DNA of 64,000 bases from NCBI GenBank assembly GCA_964035575.1, contig OZ037914.1, positions 134,176 through 198,175 of the forward strand. Direction: 5' to 3'. Numbering within the stretch: the stretch's first letter is position 1; every line of letters begins with the position of its first letter. Source of the stretch: Rhynchopus sp. YZ270_cl-10. Lineage: Eukaryota > Euglenozoa > Diplonemea > Diplonemida > Diplonemidae. Both the position numbers and the translations under genes were made by a program. The notes below the pieces were generated by a model. The model saw only the letters and a list, made by a program, of their open reading frames with translations, was not told the DNA's origin and ran no database searches. Positions 39,540-49,595 of the stretch are shown here, in pieces.

Positions 39540-41561
39540 TCACACTGTATCGGCACCGAGGATGAGGGTAAGAAGTTCACTTCCCAGGACACCGCTTGTC
39601 TCACGTGCATAGCGCCGCACACACGCTGCGACTGCGTCTCTGTGGCGGCGGCGTGCAGCAGCACGTTCTCGCTCGCAGCGTGCCTCCAGTGCACGCAGGT
39701 CTGCCTCCAGCTGTGTGCGCTGTGCCTTCAGCGCTGCTACAGCTTCAATCAGACGGCGGTACCTCCGACGCTTGATGCCATCCAGACGCAGCTCTCTGTC
39801 TATTGCCTTTATGTCCGTCTGCAGTTTCTTTGGCTGCGCGAAGTAAGCACTCCTTGTCCGCACATCACCTTTGCTGAGACTGTCGAAACAACTGTCCACA
39901 GCAGCAGCACTGCCAGGCACAGCGGGAAAGCGGTCTCTCCGCTGTCCAGGCATGCGCCGCCGCACACAGGTCGCCAGCGGCAAGAGCGGCTTCAAGTCTG
40001 CAGGGACGTTGCCAGCAATCAGCGCAAGACGGTACCGCTCAAGGTCGGCCGCCGCTGCAGCCTTGAGCACGTCGTACGCTGCCTGGTGCTCTGCACGTTT
40101 CTCTTGCTTCTCAGCTATCTCCTCGTCGGTGAGGATACCCAACCGCTTCATCTGTGCCTCGCCTCGATTGATGCGTGCAGTGAGAGCAGCGATGCGTGCC
40201 CGCAGTGCTGCGGCCTCGGCATCGCAGGCGGCGTCAATGCGACGCAGCTCCTCCGCCAACGCAGCATCTGCAGCCGCAAAGCAGGCACGTGCCCTGTCGT
40301 AGACTGTTTCAGGGCAGGGGCCTTCCTGCTCTTCGTGGCAGTACGGCCGAGCCTCACGTGTTGCTGCCGTCCTTGCCGCAGTGCACTGTTCCTCCGTGAC
40401 CTCGAGCCTGCCAGTCAGTTCATCCCTGCCGATCTGGTTGGGCAGCACGGTGGACTCGTCCATCACGTTGTTGTCCTCGCCGTGATGCTCCAAGCCCAGG
40501 TTGTGACCTAACTCATGTGCCAAAGTCGACCCCATGCCCGCAACTGTCGACAGGTCCAGATAAGAGGTGTGGCCGTCAAAAGTGCCGTAGCCAGCAACGT
40601 CAGTTGTGATCTCGTCGAAGGCGAAGACACGCATGTTCCTGCAGCTCCCTTCCCCAGTCACGTCTGCACACTGAGTGTTCCCCTGACCGAAGAGGCGCGC
40701 CAGGACCGTGTCCATCGTGAAGTCTTTGATCTGTTGACCAGCCGCGTCAACAATAATGTGCGGCCCCGTAGTTTGCGGTGCCACGCGCAGCTGCCCCTGT
40801 GGGCCAAGCACCTGGCGCAGCGTCATCCCGTGGCCCATGTCGATTGTGGTGTAATCAAGTGTGTTGACCTTGCCACCAACGGCACGGAAGGCAATGCAGC
40901 ACGGCCGAAAGATGTCGCTGGCACGCGCAATGGAGGCAAGCATCTGGCGCTTCTTGGCGGCAATGTTGCGCTGCCCGTGCATGAGGAAGAGGCACACGTC
41001 GATGACAATGCAGGTCTTCGTTGTGTTGGCAGGGGTGTCGGTCGGGACATACGTGGGTACGGATGTTGGTACTGATGTGGGTACAGATGTGGGCACTGAT
41101 GTTGGTACGGATGTGGGCACTGATGTTGGTACTGATGTGGGTACTGATGTTGGCACGGCTGTGGGCACGGATGTGGACACGGATGTCGGCACAGGTACTG
41201 GTACTGGTACAAATGTTGGTGCGGATGTGGGTACTGATGTGGGTACAGATGTTGGCACGGATGTGGGCACAGGTATTGGCACAGGTACTGGTACAAATGT
41301 TGGTACGGATGTGGGTACTGATGTTGGCACGGATGTGGGCACAGGTATTGGCACAGGTACTGGTACAGGTACTGGTACAGGTACTGGTACAAATGTTGGT
41401 ACGGATGTGGGCACTGATGTGGGTACAGGTATTGGAATGAACGTTGACGGCACGAGTGTTGGCAGAGCCGTGTCATTAGCACCTAGGTCGTCGTCATCCA
41501 ACTGCGCATCTACTGAGGGCAAGACCCCAAACACAATCAGCACAAGCAATGTCTTCATCAT
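39540..41561 (-). CDS. Secreted metzincin-like zinc metalloprotease with PTSV stalk, copy 1
   Basis: 673 aa. The signal peptide is [20 protein letters not shown]. An acidic patch is followed by a long Thr/Pro/Val/Ser repeat ([14 protein letters not shown] and PVPVPIPV), a likely O-glycosylated stalk. The catalytic domain carries [11 protein letters not shown] at about H349-H359, the HExxHxxGxxH zinc site, with NVMDES ten residues later as a likely Met-turn. The C-terminal 270 residues are helical and rich in Ala, Arg and Glu, with [11 protein letters not shown] and several cysteines. This combination resembles gametolysin-like (M11) or reprolysin-like metzincins, but I cannot assign the family. 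The start is the ATG pair at the signal peptide. The gene is a tandem duplicate of 43287-45461. Confidence 0.82.
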   Translation of the reverse strand: MMKTLLVLIVFGVLPSVDAQLDDDDLGANDTALPTLVPSTFIPIPVPTSVPTSVPTFVPVPVPVPVPVPVPIPVPTSVPTSVPTSVPTFVPVPVPIPVPTSVPTSVPTSVPTSAPTFVPVPVPVPTSVSTSVPTAVPTSVPTSVPTSVPTSVPTSVPTSVPTSVPTSVPTYVPTDTPANTTKTCIVIDVCLFLMHGQRNIAAKKRQMLASIARASDIFRPCCIAFRAVGGKVNTLDYTTIDMGHGMTLRQVLGPQGQLRVAPQTTGPHIIVDAAGQQIKDFTMDTVLARLFGQGNTQCADVTGEGSCRNMRVFAFDEITTDVAGYGTFDGHTSYLDLSTVAGMGSTLAHELGHNLGLEHHGEDNNVMDESTVLPNQIGRDELTGRLEVTEEQCTAARTAATREARPYCHEEQEGPCPETVYDRARACFAAADAALAEELRRIDAACDAEAAALRARIAALTARINRGEAQMKRLGILTDEEIAEKQEKRAEHQAAYDVLKAAAAADLERYRLALIAGNVPADLKPLLPLATCVRRRMPGQRRDRFPAVPGSAAAVDSCFDSLSKGDVRTRSAYFAQPKKLQTDIKAIDRELRLDGIKRRRYRRLIEAVAALKAQRTQLEADLRALEARCERERAAARRRHRDAVAACVRRYARETSGVLGSELLTLILGADTV

Positions 41562-41820
41562 GTTGAGTGTAGTGATATCTGTTGGAGTGGTGTCTGTGTG
41601 GAAAAGCACACAATCAAGAAGACGACTGTGCATGAGCTGAGATACGAGACATATGTTCCAGTGGGCGACAGGTGGGGCAGCACAAATGGATATTCTGTTT
41701 TTGTTTTTGCTTGACGTTCAGCTTTGACACACAAACCTGCGCCGTATGCTATCTTTTCTTTTCATTTTTTTTTTTTTTAAACTTGGTATTCACTCTCGTC
41801 ACTTTAGCGCTGCATTAGCA

Positions 41821-42169
41821 GTGTGGCTGCTCTTTTTGTTCTATCCAGAGTAAAACCAGGACCGTTGTCCGGTTGGTGCCGTTTTCCACGTCTAGGACGC
41901 GTGGGTTGCCGATACAGAGGTCACCTCCCTGTTGCCAACAGGGTATACAGACAGCACACCTCCCCCTCAGGGTGTGGCAGCATCGTTATGGACACTGGCC
42001 TGACTTCAAAAGTGGGAACCTTTTAAAAAGGTTCCCGTGATCAGCAGATATGCTGGTCGGTGTGTTCGCTTGATGTGTTCTTTTTGGCATCGTCTTATTG
42101 CGATTACAACTACAAGTGAAAATGTTCCCTTCTTTTTCTTCTCTGAAAATAAGTGCAAGTATAGCATGA
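41821..42169. mobile_element. ~349-bp insertion (Ins2) in the 5' flank of metalloprotease 1
   Basis: The flank of pepsin-like gene 1 reads CTTAGCAAGTGAACC without a break (38519-38533). Here the same site is split after ATTAGCA, and the match resumes at 42170. TAGCA occurs at both edges, a possible 5-bp target duplication. Inside, CAGCACACC...GGTGTGGCAG, then CACTGGCCTGAC, then a hairpin with GGGAACCTTTT arms follow in the same order as in Ins1 (15661-16466). No coding capacity. Confidence 0.6.
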
Positions 42170-43286
42170 AAGTGAACCTCCTACCACCCAGGTGTTCAGC
42201 GAAATAGTGCCTTCAAAACCACCTGTGGGTGAGCAAGAGATTGACGTCCAAAAATAAAAGGCTTGTTAAAAAACGCTGAATTTTTCAGCATATTTTTCGT
42301 TGTGGCACACAACACAAATAAATTGAATTGAAATACAAAGCGTGTACCTAAGTAAAGAAGCCACCTTTCAAAGAGGAACGGCTGTGAACCCGCACACATC
42401 TTGAAAAATAGCAGGAAAATTTATTTCTACAATCAAACAAACAATAAGAAAAACAAAGAAAAGTTTATAAGGTGACCCTAAGCCTCTCGTGCTTAGTCAC
42501 CTTATCATATTCGTTATCGCACAGCAAACAAAAGCAAAAAACAAGGAGCAAGAGATAGCATGTTTGTGTGACAAGGAGCTGAATTATTGGCAAAAAAAAA
42601 AACTAAACTGACATTTTGCCACTTGATTTGTCCTCACTAATCTACTACTGTGTCTTTTTTTCGCTGCTCGTACCCTGGGTGGCGTGGCACGTGATAATTA
42701 GGTGGGGAATGATTCAAAAGGAAAGCGTGAGGACAAATGTACCGTTGGCGTATCATGTTCAGTTTCTAATAACACTGTGGATAAGCAAGAAAACAATAAA
42801 AGCAAAAAAAAAAAAAAGCAAAAGGGTTATTTCTGCGGAAATGGTAGTCCAACCAAGGCTGACAAACCCTGAACAAACGATACCAACGCAGAAGAAAGAA
42901 GAAAGAAAAGGACAGAGCAACTGAGATGTGAGATAAACGTTGTAGGATATGCGGGAAGCATGCGGCTTATGTGGGTGCAAGGACAACTCAAAAAATCGAG
43001 CAAAACTAAACTACATTTTGCCTCACTAATCTACCACTGTGTCTTTTTTTTCACATTATAATTGGGTGAGGGGAATAATTCAAAAGGAAAAAGCGAGAGG
43101 ACAAATTTACCGTTGGTTAATCATGTCCAGTTTCTAATAACACTACGTGTAAGCAAAAAAAAAAACAAAGCAAAAAAAATGTGTCTGCCTGGCCGGTTGT
43201 CAGACAAACAAAGTGAAAGGAAGAGCGAGGTTCTGTATCAGAAGCGAACATTTCTGGAGTGAGCCGGAGGGAGATGAGGCTTCTTC
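42170..43286. repeat. Shared flank between metalloproteases 1 and 2
   Basis: Homologous to 38530-39539, segment by segment. It includes the two ~110-bp inverted-end units (42684-42785 and 43058-43160). An extra hairpin-family copy is at 42469-42504. No gene was seen. Confidence 0.75.
42469..42504. repeat. Intergenic hairpin, best-preserved copy
   Basis: Arms AAGGTGA and TCACCTT enclose CTAAGC...GCTTAG with a CTCTCGT loop, giving a near-perfect 36-nt hairpin on either strand. Confidence 0.75.
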
Positions 43287-45461
43287 TCACACTGTATCGG
43301 CACCGAGGATGAGGGTGAGAAGTTCACTTCCCAGGACACCGCTTGTCTCACGTGCATAGCGCCGCACACACGCTGCGACTGCGTCTCTGTGGCGGCGGCG
43401 TGCAGCAGCACGTTCTCGCTCGCAGCGTGTCTCCAGTGCACGCAGGTCTGCCTCCAGCTGTGTGCGCTGTGCCTTCAGCGCTGCTACAGCTTCAATCAGA
43501 CGGCGGTACCTCCGACGCTTGATGCCATCCAGACGCAGCTCTCTGTCTATTGCCTTTATGTCCGTCTGCAGTTTCTTTGGCTGCGTGAAGTACGCACTCT
43601 GCGTCCGTATCTCACCTTTGCTGAGACTGTCGAAACAACTCTCCACAGCAGCAGCACTGCCAGGCACATAGGGGAAACGCTCTCTCCGCTGCCCACGCAT
43701 GCGCCGCCGCACACACGTCCCAAACGTCCCGAACGACCTTCTCATTTCTGCAGGGACGTCGCGCGCATTCAGCGCAAGACGGTACCGCTCAAGGTCGGCC
43801 GCCGCTGCAGCCTTGAGCACGTCGTACGCTGCCTGGTGCTCTGCACGTTTCTCTTGCTTCTCAGCTATCTCCTCGTCGGTGAGGATACCCAACCGCTTCA
43901 TCTGTGCCTCGCCTCGATTGATGCGTGCAGTGAGAGCAGCGATGCGTGCCCGCAGTGCTGCGGCCTCGGCATCGCAGGCGGCGTCAATGCGACGCAGCTC
44001 CTCCGCCAACGCAGCATCTGCAGCCGCAAAGCAGGCACGTGCCCTGTCGTAGACTGTTTCAGGGCAGGGGCCTTCCTGCTCTTTGTGGCAGTACGGCCGT
44101 GCCTCACGTGTTGCTGCCGTCCTTGCCGCAGTGCACTGTTCCTCCGTGACCTCGAGCCTGCCAGTCAGTTCATCCCTGCCGATCTGGTTGGGCAGCACGT
44201 TAGACTCGTCCATCACGTTCTTATCTTCGCCGTGATGCTCCAGGCCCAGGTTGTGACCTAACTCATGTGCCAAAGTCGACCCCATGCCCGCAACTGTCGA
44301 CAGGTCCAGATAAGAGGTGTGGCCGTCCAAAGTGCCGTAGCCAGCAACGTCAGTAGTGATCTCGTCGAAGGCGAAGACACGCATGTTCCTGCAGCTCCTT
44401 TCCCCAGTCACGTCTGCACACTGAGTGTTCCCCTGACCGAAGAGGCGCGCCAGGACCGTGTCCATCGTGAAGTCTTTGATCTGTTTACCAGCCGCGTCAA
44501 CAATAATGTGCGGCCCCGTAGTTTGCGGTGCCACGCGCAGCTGCCCCTGTGGGCCAAGCACATCGCGCAGTGTCATCCCGTGGCCCATGTCGATTGTGGT
44601 GTAATCAAGTGTGTTGACCTTGCCACCAACGGCACGGAAGGCAATGCAGCACGGCTGAAAGATGTCGCTGGCACGCGCAATGGAGGCAAGCATCTGGCGC
44701 TTCTTGGCGGCAATGTTGCGCTGCCCGTGCATGAGGAAGAGGCACACGTCGATGACAATGCAGGTCTTCGTTTCATTAGCAGGGGTGTCAGTCGGGACAT
44801 ACGTGGGTACGGATGTGGGCACTGATGTTGGTACCGATGTGGGCACGTATGTGGGTACAGGTGTGGGCACGTATGTGGGCACTGATGTTGGGGGCACACA
44901 TGTTGGTACTGATGTGGGTCCATATGTTGGTGCATATGTTGGTACATGTGTTGGCGCATATGTGGGTGGTACATGTGTGGGTGGTACATATGTGGGCGGT
45001 ACATATGTTGGCGCATGTGTTGGCACAGATGTGGGCGGTACATGTGTGGGTGGTACATATGTGGGCGGTACATTTGTGGGCGCATGTGTTGGCACAGATG
45101 TGGGCGGTACATATGTGGGTACATGTGTAGGGACAGCTGTGGGCACAGATGTTGGCGCATATGTGGGCGGTACATGTGTGGGTGGTACATATGTGGGTAC
45201 ATGTGTGGGGACATATGTGGGCACGGATGTTGGCGCATATGTGGGTGGTACATCTGTGGGTACATGTGTTGGCACAGCTGTGGGCACTGATGTGGGTACA
45301 GGTATTGGAATGAACGTTGACGGCTCGGGTGTTGTCGGCACCATTGTCGATGGCGCAAGTGTTGGCAGAGCCGTGTCATTAGCATCTAGGTCGTCGTCAT
45401 CCAACTGCGCATCTACTGAGGGCAATACCCCAAACACAATCAGCACAAGCAATGTCTTCAT
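43287..45461 (-). CDS. Secreted metzincin-like zinc metalloprotease with PPTYVPT stalk, copy 2
   Basis: 724 aa, with the signal peptide of copy 1 ([19 protein letters not shown]). The catalytic [11 protein letters not shown] (first His about residue 399) and helical C-terminus are nearly identical to copy 1. The stalk is about 50 residues longer and uses a different unit mix (PPTYAPTSVPTHVP). One block near the C-terminus (FGTFGTCVRRRMRGQRR) has diverged from copy 1. It is a tandem duplicate lying directly upstream of copy 1. The start is at the signal peptide; a CCACCACAG is 35 nt upstream, as in the cysteine and aspartic protease genes, while copy 1 has lost part of this motif. Confidence 0.82.
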   Translation of the reverse strand: MKTLLVLIVFGVLPSVDAQLDDDDLDANDTALPTLAPSTMVPTTPEPSTFIPIPVPTSVPTAVPTHVPTDVPPTYAPTSVPTYVPTHVPTYVPPTHVPPTYAPTSVPTAVPTHVPTYVPPTSVPTHAPTNVPPTYVPPTHVPPTSVPTHAPTYVPPTYVPPTHVPPTYAPTHVPTYAPTYGPTSVPTCVPPTSVPTYVPTPVPTYVPTSVPTSVPTSVPTYVPTDTPANETKTCIVIDVCLFLMHGQRNIAAKKRQMLASIARASDIFQPCCIAFRAVGGKVNTLDYTTIDMGHGMTLRDVLGPQGQLRVAPQTTGPHIIVDAAGKQIKDFTMDTVLARLFGQGNTQCADVTGERSCRNMRVFAFDEITTDVAGYGTLDGHTSYLDLSTVAGMGSTLAHELGHNLGLEHHGEDKNVMDESNVLPNQIGRDELTGRLEVTEEQCTAARTAATREARPYCHKEQEGPCPETVYDRARACFAAADAALAEELRRIDAACDAEAAALRARIAALTARINRGEAQMKRLGILTDEEIAEKQEKRAEHQAAYDVLKAAAAADLERYRLALNARDVPAEMRRSFGTFGTCVRRRMRGQRRERFPYVPGSAAAVESCFDSLSKGEIRTQSAYFTQPKKLQTDIKAIDRELRLDGIKRRRYRRLIEAVAALKAQRTQLEADLRALETRCERERAAARRRHRDAVAACVRRYARETSGVLGSELLTLILGADTV

Positions 45462-46024
45462 GTTGAGTGTAGTGATATCTGTTGGAGTGGTGTCTGTGGT
45501 GGACAACAACAGGGCAGACGGAAGACAAGACACACACACATGGGCATATTCTGCGCAAGAACTACCCCTATTAGTTATCAAACACACACACACCTGGGCA
45601 ATACACTCTCGGCTACCCACACCTGCTTGAAACACACAGTTCGCGTACATGCTGCACAGATAGACGACCAACAGGCTTGAACGGGACATCGCAGTAACAG
45701 AACAGACAAAGATGAATAGAAGCCCCCTCTCTTTTGTTTGATCTGCATGTGCCTCAGCAACACGCACCACAGGGCCGGATAAAGGCTAGGATGTTTGCTT
45801 TTTTGTTTTCGTTCCTTTCACATCAACTCGTAGACGAATTGTAGGAGCTGTTTTCGTGTTGCCTTTTTTTTATACCTGCAAGCGTAGTATAAAGGAGAAA
45901 TAGGTCCTCCGATACGGTCGCCAATCACCCCTCCAACAGGGTAATTGTGCAATCAACGAAAAAACCTTTTTTCCCTTTTACTCACCTAGCTACTTTTTTT
46001 TCAGACATTTTTTTCTGGCCGGCA
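45462..46024. other. Spacer 5' of metalloprotease 2
   Basis: Contains CA-repeat runs near 45525-45595 and T-rich sequence. The 5' flank of copy 2 is not shared with copy 1 beyond the first ~50 bases. Confidence 0.5.
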
Positions 46025-46138
46025 ACAGGGCGTTCGCCCCGGGGCGAAAAATATTTTTTTTCGTTAAAAAAATCTTTTCCTGAAAAAATGACATTTTATT
46101 TCGCCCCAGGGCTTCGCCCCACCGGGGCGAAACCCTGT
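46025..46138. repeat. GC-rich inverted repeat in AT-rich spacer
   Basis: ACAGGGCGTTCGCCCCGGGG at about 46026 pairs with CCGGGGCGAAACCCTGT ending at 46138, around an A/T-only middle. Within the right arm TTCGCCCC occurs twice more. It could be a MITE or a strong RNA hairpin. A (TAAA)n run follows. Confidence 0.6.
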
Positions 46139-47232
46139 ATAAATAAATAAATAAATAAATAAAAAAAGGGGGAAAAAAAAAAAAAAGAGAGAGAGATTTC
46201 TCCCCACCACCCTGTAGACCCCCCCGGAGGGGGGGTCGCAGAGGGGTGTCCACTGTACTCAAAATCATCCGCAAACCCGCCTGCCGTGAGAGGAAGTTTC
46301 CCCAGCACTCCCGCTCGCTCCTCAATCCTGCAGTCTGCTGAAGGTGTACCGTACCCCCTGTTATAGAAGGTGTCACTGCTCGTGTCAACTCTATCTTCAA
46401 TGGCAGAGAGTTGAAAATAATCAAAATAAGGATGAAGTCTCATATGACAGATGCCTCTCTCTTGTACATCTGCTTGATTAAACAACACAAAGAGACCCTC
46501 AGTGAGGGGGGATTGATGAAATTCTCCATCGTTTTGCTGGTTTTAGTATCAGGAAAGTTCAGCTGTAATATCACTTGTGCTGGGGAAGGGATCACGCGCA
46601 AATCGCAAATTTTTTTTGACCATTCAGTACCAGGGATTCACCCCACGAACTAACTTCTCTCCGGCGGGAAAATTTTTTTTGACCTATTTTAAGCACTAGT
46701 AAAAAAACGAAAATTTCGGGGGTTTTGGCATTTCGCCACGATCAGGAAAAAACGATGGCGATAGCGAACGCCCTGGCCGGCAAACTGACCCACACAGACA
46801 CTCCTTTTCTCACTAAAAAAGTATTGAACAGCGACACAAAAATATAACAGAAACTTCTCTTGACTCTTGATCCCAGCAAAGTGCGAAAAACAAAGGCAAA
46901 AAGAAAATTGGATGATGTGTACTACGCACAAAGGAATATCACAAAAAAAGAGAAAAAAATAGAGAAAAAAGGGAAATGTTCATCATGAAAAGAGCCTTTT
47001 CGTGACTACTGTGGAGTCACCAAAAAAAAAAAAAAATGAAGGCTTGAAAGATGAACAGATAGTAACCATCCTTTCACTAAGGCAGCAAGGGGGGAGAGAG
47101 AGCTTTTGATGATCTCTGAGGGGGGTAAATTGCTCTTCTCTGATTTGATAAAAACGATTCGGTTCTTTTTTTTTTTTTTTTTCTCCATTGTTATTCTGCT
47201 TTTTTTTGATGTTCTTGTTCTTTCTCTATCAC
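46139..47232. other. AT-rich spacer, no gene seen
   Basis: Low-complexity A and T runs. AAATTTTTTTTGACC occurs twice (about 46608 and 46672). Short frames on both strands show no domain. Confidence 0.5.
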
Positions 47233-47318
47233 CCACCTGATTTTACCCCGCGTATAGGCACGTACAGGCGCGTATTTCGGTCTTATTCGCGCCTTTTCGC
47301 GGAGTAAAAATCAGGTGG
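47233..47318. mobile_element. 86-bp MITE with 5-bp target duplication
   Basis: ATCAC at 47228-47232 and at 47319-47323 flank inverted ends of about 20 bp: CCACCTGATTTTACCCCGCG on the left and its near reverse complement on the right. The inner part holds GCGCGTAT / TTCGCGCC. No coding capacity; the superfamily is not clear. Confidence 0.7.
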
Positions 47319-47979
47319 ATCACCGTAAAACACACAAATACCCCCCCACCCACCCCTACCCCCTCATCAACCAGACACCGTGGAAACTCAGTGGAGTACA
47401 TCGAACTACAGAGGTTGTAAATAAGAAGGCGCGAAAAAAGAGAACAGACAAACCTACGCTGAGTACCCAAGAAGAAACAGAGCGGGGGGGAGGTGGGTGG
47501 GGGAAAAAAACGCTGTATGACGTTTTGCATTGGCAGTCAGCAACTGGACGAAAATGCTGGAAAGGGGCTTTTTTGAAAGAATTTTTAAGAATGTAGTGTA
47601 GTTGCCCACCTGTGCAAACTCCACTGTCCTTAAAGTCACTCACTTTTTGAATGGGTTTGCCACAACAAAAAGGAATGCATTTTTTTGAAAGATTTGAACA
47701 ACGAACCGAGCGTAGGAATATCAAAAAAAAAAAAAGTCAAAAACAAAAGTTGCAAGATGGATATGCCTTCGCGTGCATGCACATCTTAAATGAAAAAGCA
47801 CAGCTGTATATGCGTATCTCGTGCACACGGCAATAATAAAAAGATGAGCTCAAACCGCACTATACTACCGGTCACATAAAAAAAGCAGGACAGAATTGTT
47901 TTCCAAGGGTGGAACTGCAGGGGATAGACACCCGTACAATTTGTCACCACCCTTTTTCTGGCCCCCTTTTTTCTCTATT
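47319..47979. other. Spacer 3' of the zinc-finger gene
   Basis: Poly-C, poly-A and T-rich sequence without a recognisable gene. Confidence 0.5.
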
Positions 47980-49355
47980 TCATGCCGGAATGCCCCTCAG
48001 CCGCCGGAGGACAATCTCATTGGAGCATTGGTGACGGTGGAGGGCACAGATCTTGCAGGTCACTCGCTTTGAGAAGTTCACGTTCTGTGGGTTGGGTTTT
48101 GTTTGTTGGGTTATATACAGAGGACAGCACCTCACCGCACAGCTTCGGCTTTTTTTAACATACCTGACACTCCATGCAGAACCAGTCGCCTGGACGTGGG
48201 TCAGCACCACCCGACCGTGGCAGTGCTTTGTCCTTATCGATCTGACACACTTTGCAGCGATTCCGGCGCAGCCCGTTGAGGTTGCCGCACACCCAGCAGT
48301 CCCAGTCGCCTTGCACCTCTGCTTGGGGTGTGGTGTGTGGGGTAGTTGGGTAAGCCCTTAGGGATATTGTATGGATGTATCTTCAGGTAGTGTAAAAGAG
48401 ATGCGCTGTTAGGCAGGGGGGGGGGTTAGATCTTTGTCCCAGGGTGTTTCATTATTTGAAAACTTGGTTGTATTAGTGTAGCCACCCTAGAGTGTGCTCC
48501 ACCATTATTTCTTACAAACGACATACCCGGAGGCACCCAATGGCCCTCCTGCTCGTACGAGCCTGCAGGGTCGTACGGGTTAGGGTAGCCAGACGGCTGT
48601 GGGTATCCGTACATCTCCTCGTAATACATATCCTCCCATGTGGGGTACGGCATCGGTGCCCCATGTCTGTGCCCCATGTAGCCCTGGTAGCCCTTCGCTG
48701 CCGGCGCGAAGGGGCTCGGCGAGAAGCAGTTCTTGCAGTTCATCTTGCGTGCGCTGTTGACCATCCTGCACCCAGGGCAGTACCACTCGTTGCCAGCCAC
48801 GTCGCCTGTGGGTTGTTGTTGTTTAAACCGGAACCAACCGGGTCCATCTCATAATGGGGTTTGAACAAAGAACAGCATACCTTTCCCTCCCTTGCCGCCC
48901 TTCCCACCCTTGCCTCCTTTGTACCCTTTGCCCTTCTGCACCTCCATGCGGGGCACTGCTTTGTACTCCCTGCACTGCACGCAGGAGGACCTGCGGGAGA
49001 AGTTGTGCGCGCCGCAGACTTGGCAGAACCAGTCGCCGATGCGGTAGGGTGGGATGTGCAACACGCGTCGCCCTCCTCCCCCCCCACCCCCTCCATGCTT
49101 GTGTGTGTGCCCTCCACCACCTGTACGTCCTGCCGTTGCCGGCGCAGCAGCAGCAGCAGCAGCCTCACCCTCCTCCTTCGCCGCCTCCTCTGTGTCCGCA
49201 GCACCCACACCTGCCGCAGCGTTCTCGGGTGTCGGCTGTGGTTCCGACTCTGGTGTGGTAGGTGTGGCAGCCTTCTCCTCTGTGGGCTCGGTTGTGTCTG
49301 GCTTGGAGTCTGTCTGGACCGGCTCCGGTGCGGCCGGGGCGTCGTTGTCTGACAT
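47980..49355 (-). CDS. RNA-binding-type protein with four RanBP2 zinc fingers
   Basis: Four exons: 49355-48881, 48805-48527, 48318-48164 and 48084-47980. The introns are 75, 208 and 79 nt (GTATGC/GTATGT to CCACAG, AAGCAG and CCACAG), and all frames agree. The 337-aa product has an acidic Pro/Glu/Ala N-terminus and a His/Gly run, then a RanBP2-type finger (DWFCQVCGAHNFSRRSSCVQ). A KGGKGG tract leads to finger 2 (EWYCPGCRMVNSARKMNCKN), a Tyr/Pro/Gly-rich stretch, finger 3 (DWDCWVCGNLNGLRRNRCKV) and finger 4 (DWFCMECQ joined to NVNFSKRVTCKIC). All four keep W-x-C-x2-C-x3-N-x6-C-x2-C. Fingers of this type bind single-stranded RNA (GGU) in ZRANB2-like proteins or ubiquitin in others; the Gly/Lys and Tyr/Gly regions favour RNA. 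Confidence 0.8.
48456..48503. repeat. Short dispersed element inside a zinc-finger gene intron
   Basis: TGAAAACTTGGTTGTA followed by TTAGTGTAGCCACCCTAGAG. The second half is identical to 19750-19778 and the first half to 497-512. It lies wholly within intron 2. Confidence 0.6.
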
Positions 49356-49595
49356 TGTTGAGGTCTTTTTGTGTGAATTTGTGCTGTGCGGGGAAGGTTG
49401 TTTGAAGTGATTAGAGAGTCAGATAGGTGTGATGTGGACCCCAGCTGATGCGACCTGAATAAAAAAGATAAAAAATATCATTAGCTGTGCAAAGTCATTC
49501 TCGAACAAATGTACTACGCGCTTACTCCCCCCCCCCCCAACCCCGATACCCCAAAAAGGCAGCAGCAGCCACGAAAAGATTCGCCAGAAGCAGTT

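Noticed and set aside
46411-46653. 80-codon plus-strand frame in the AT-rich spacer
   Set aside because: No start context, no motif, and it ends in spacer sequence with repeated T runs.
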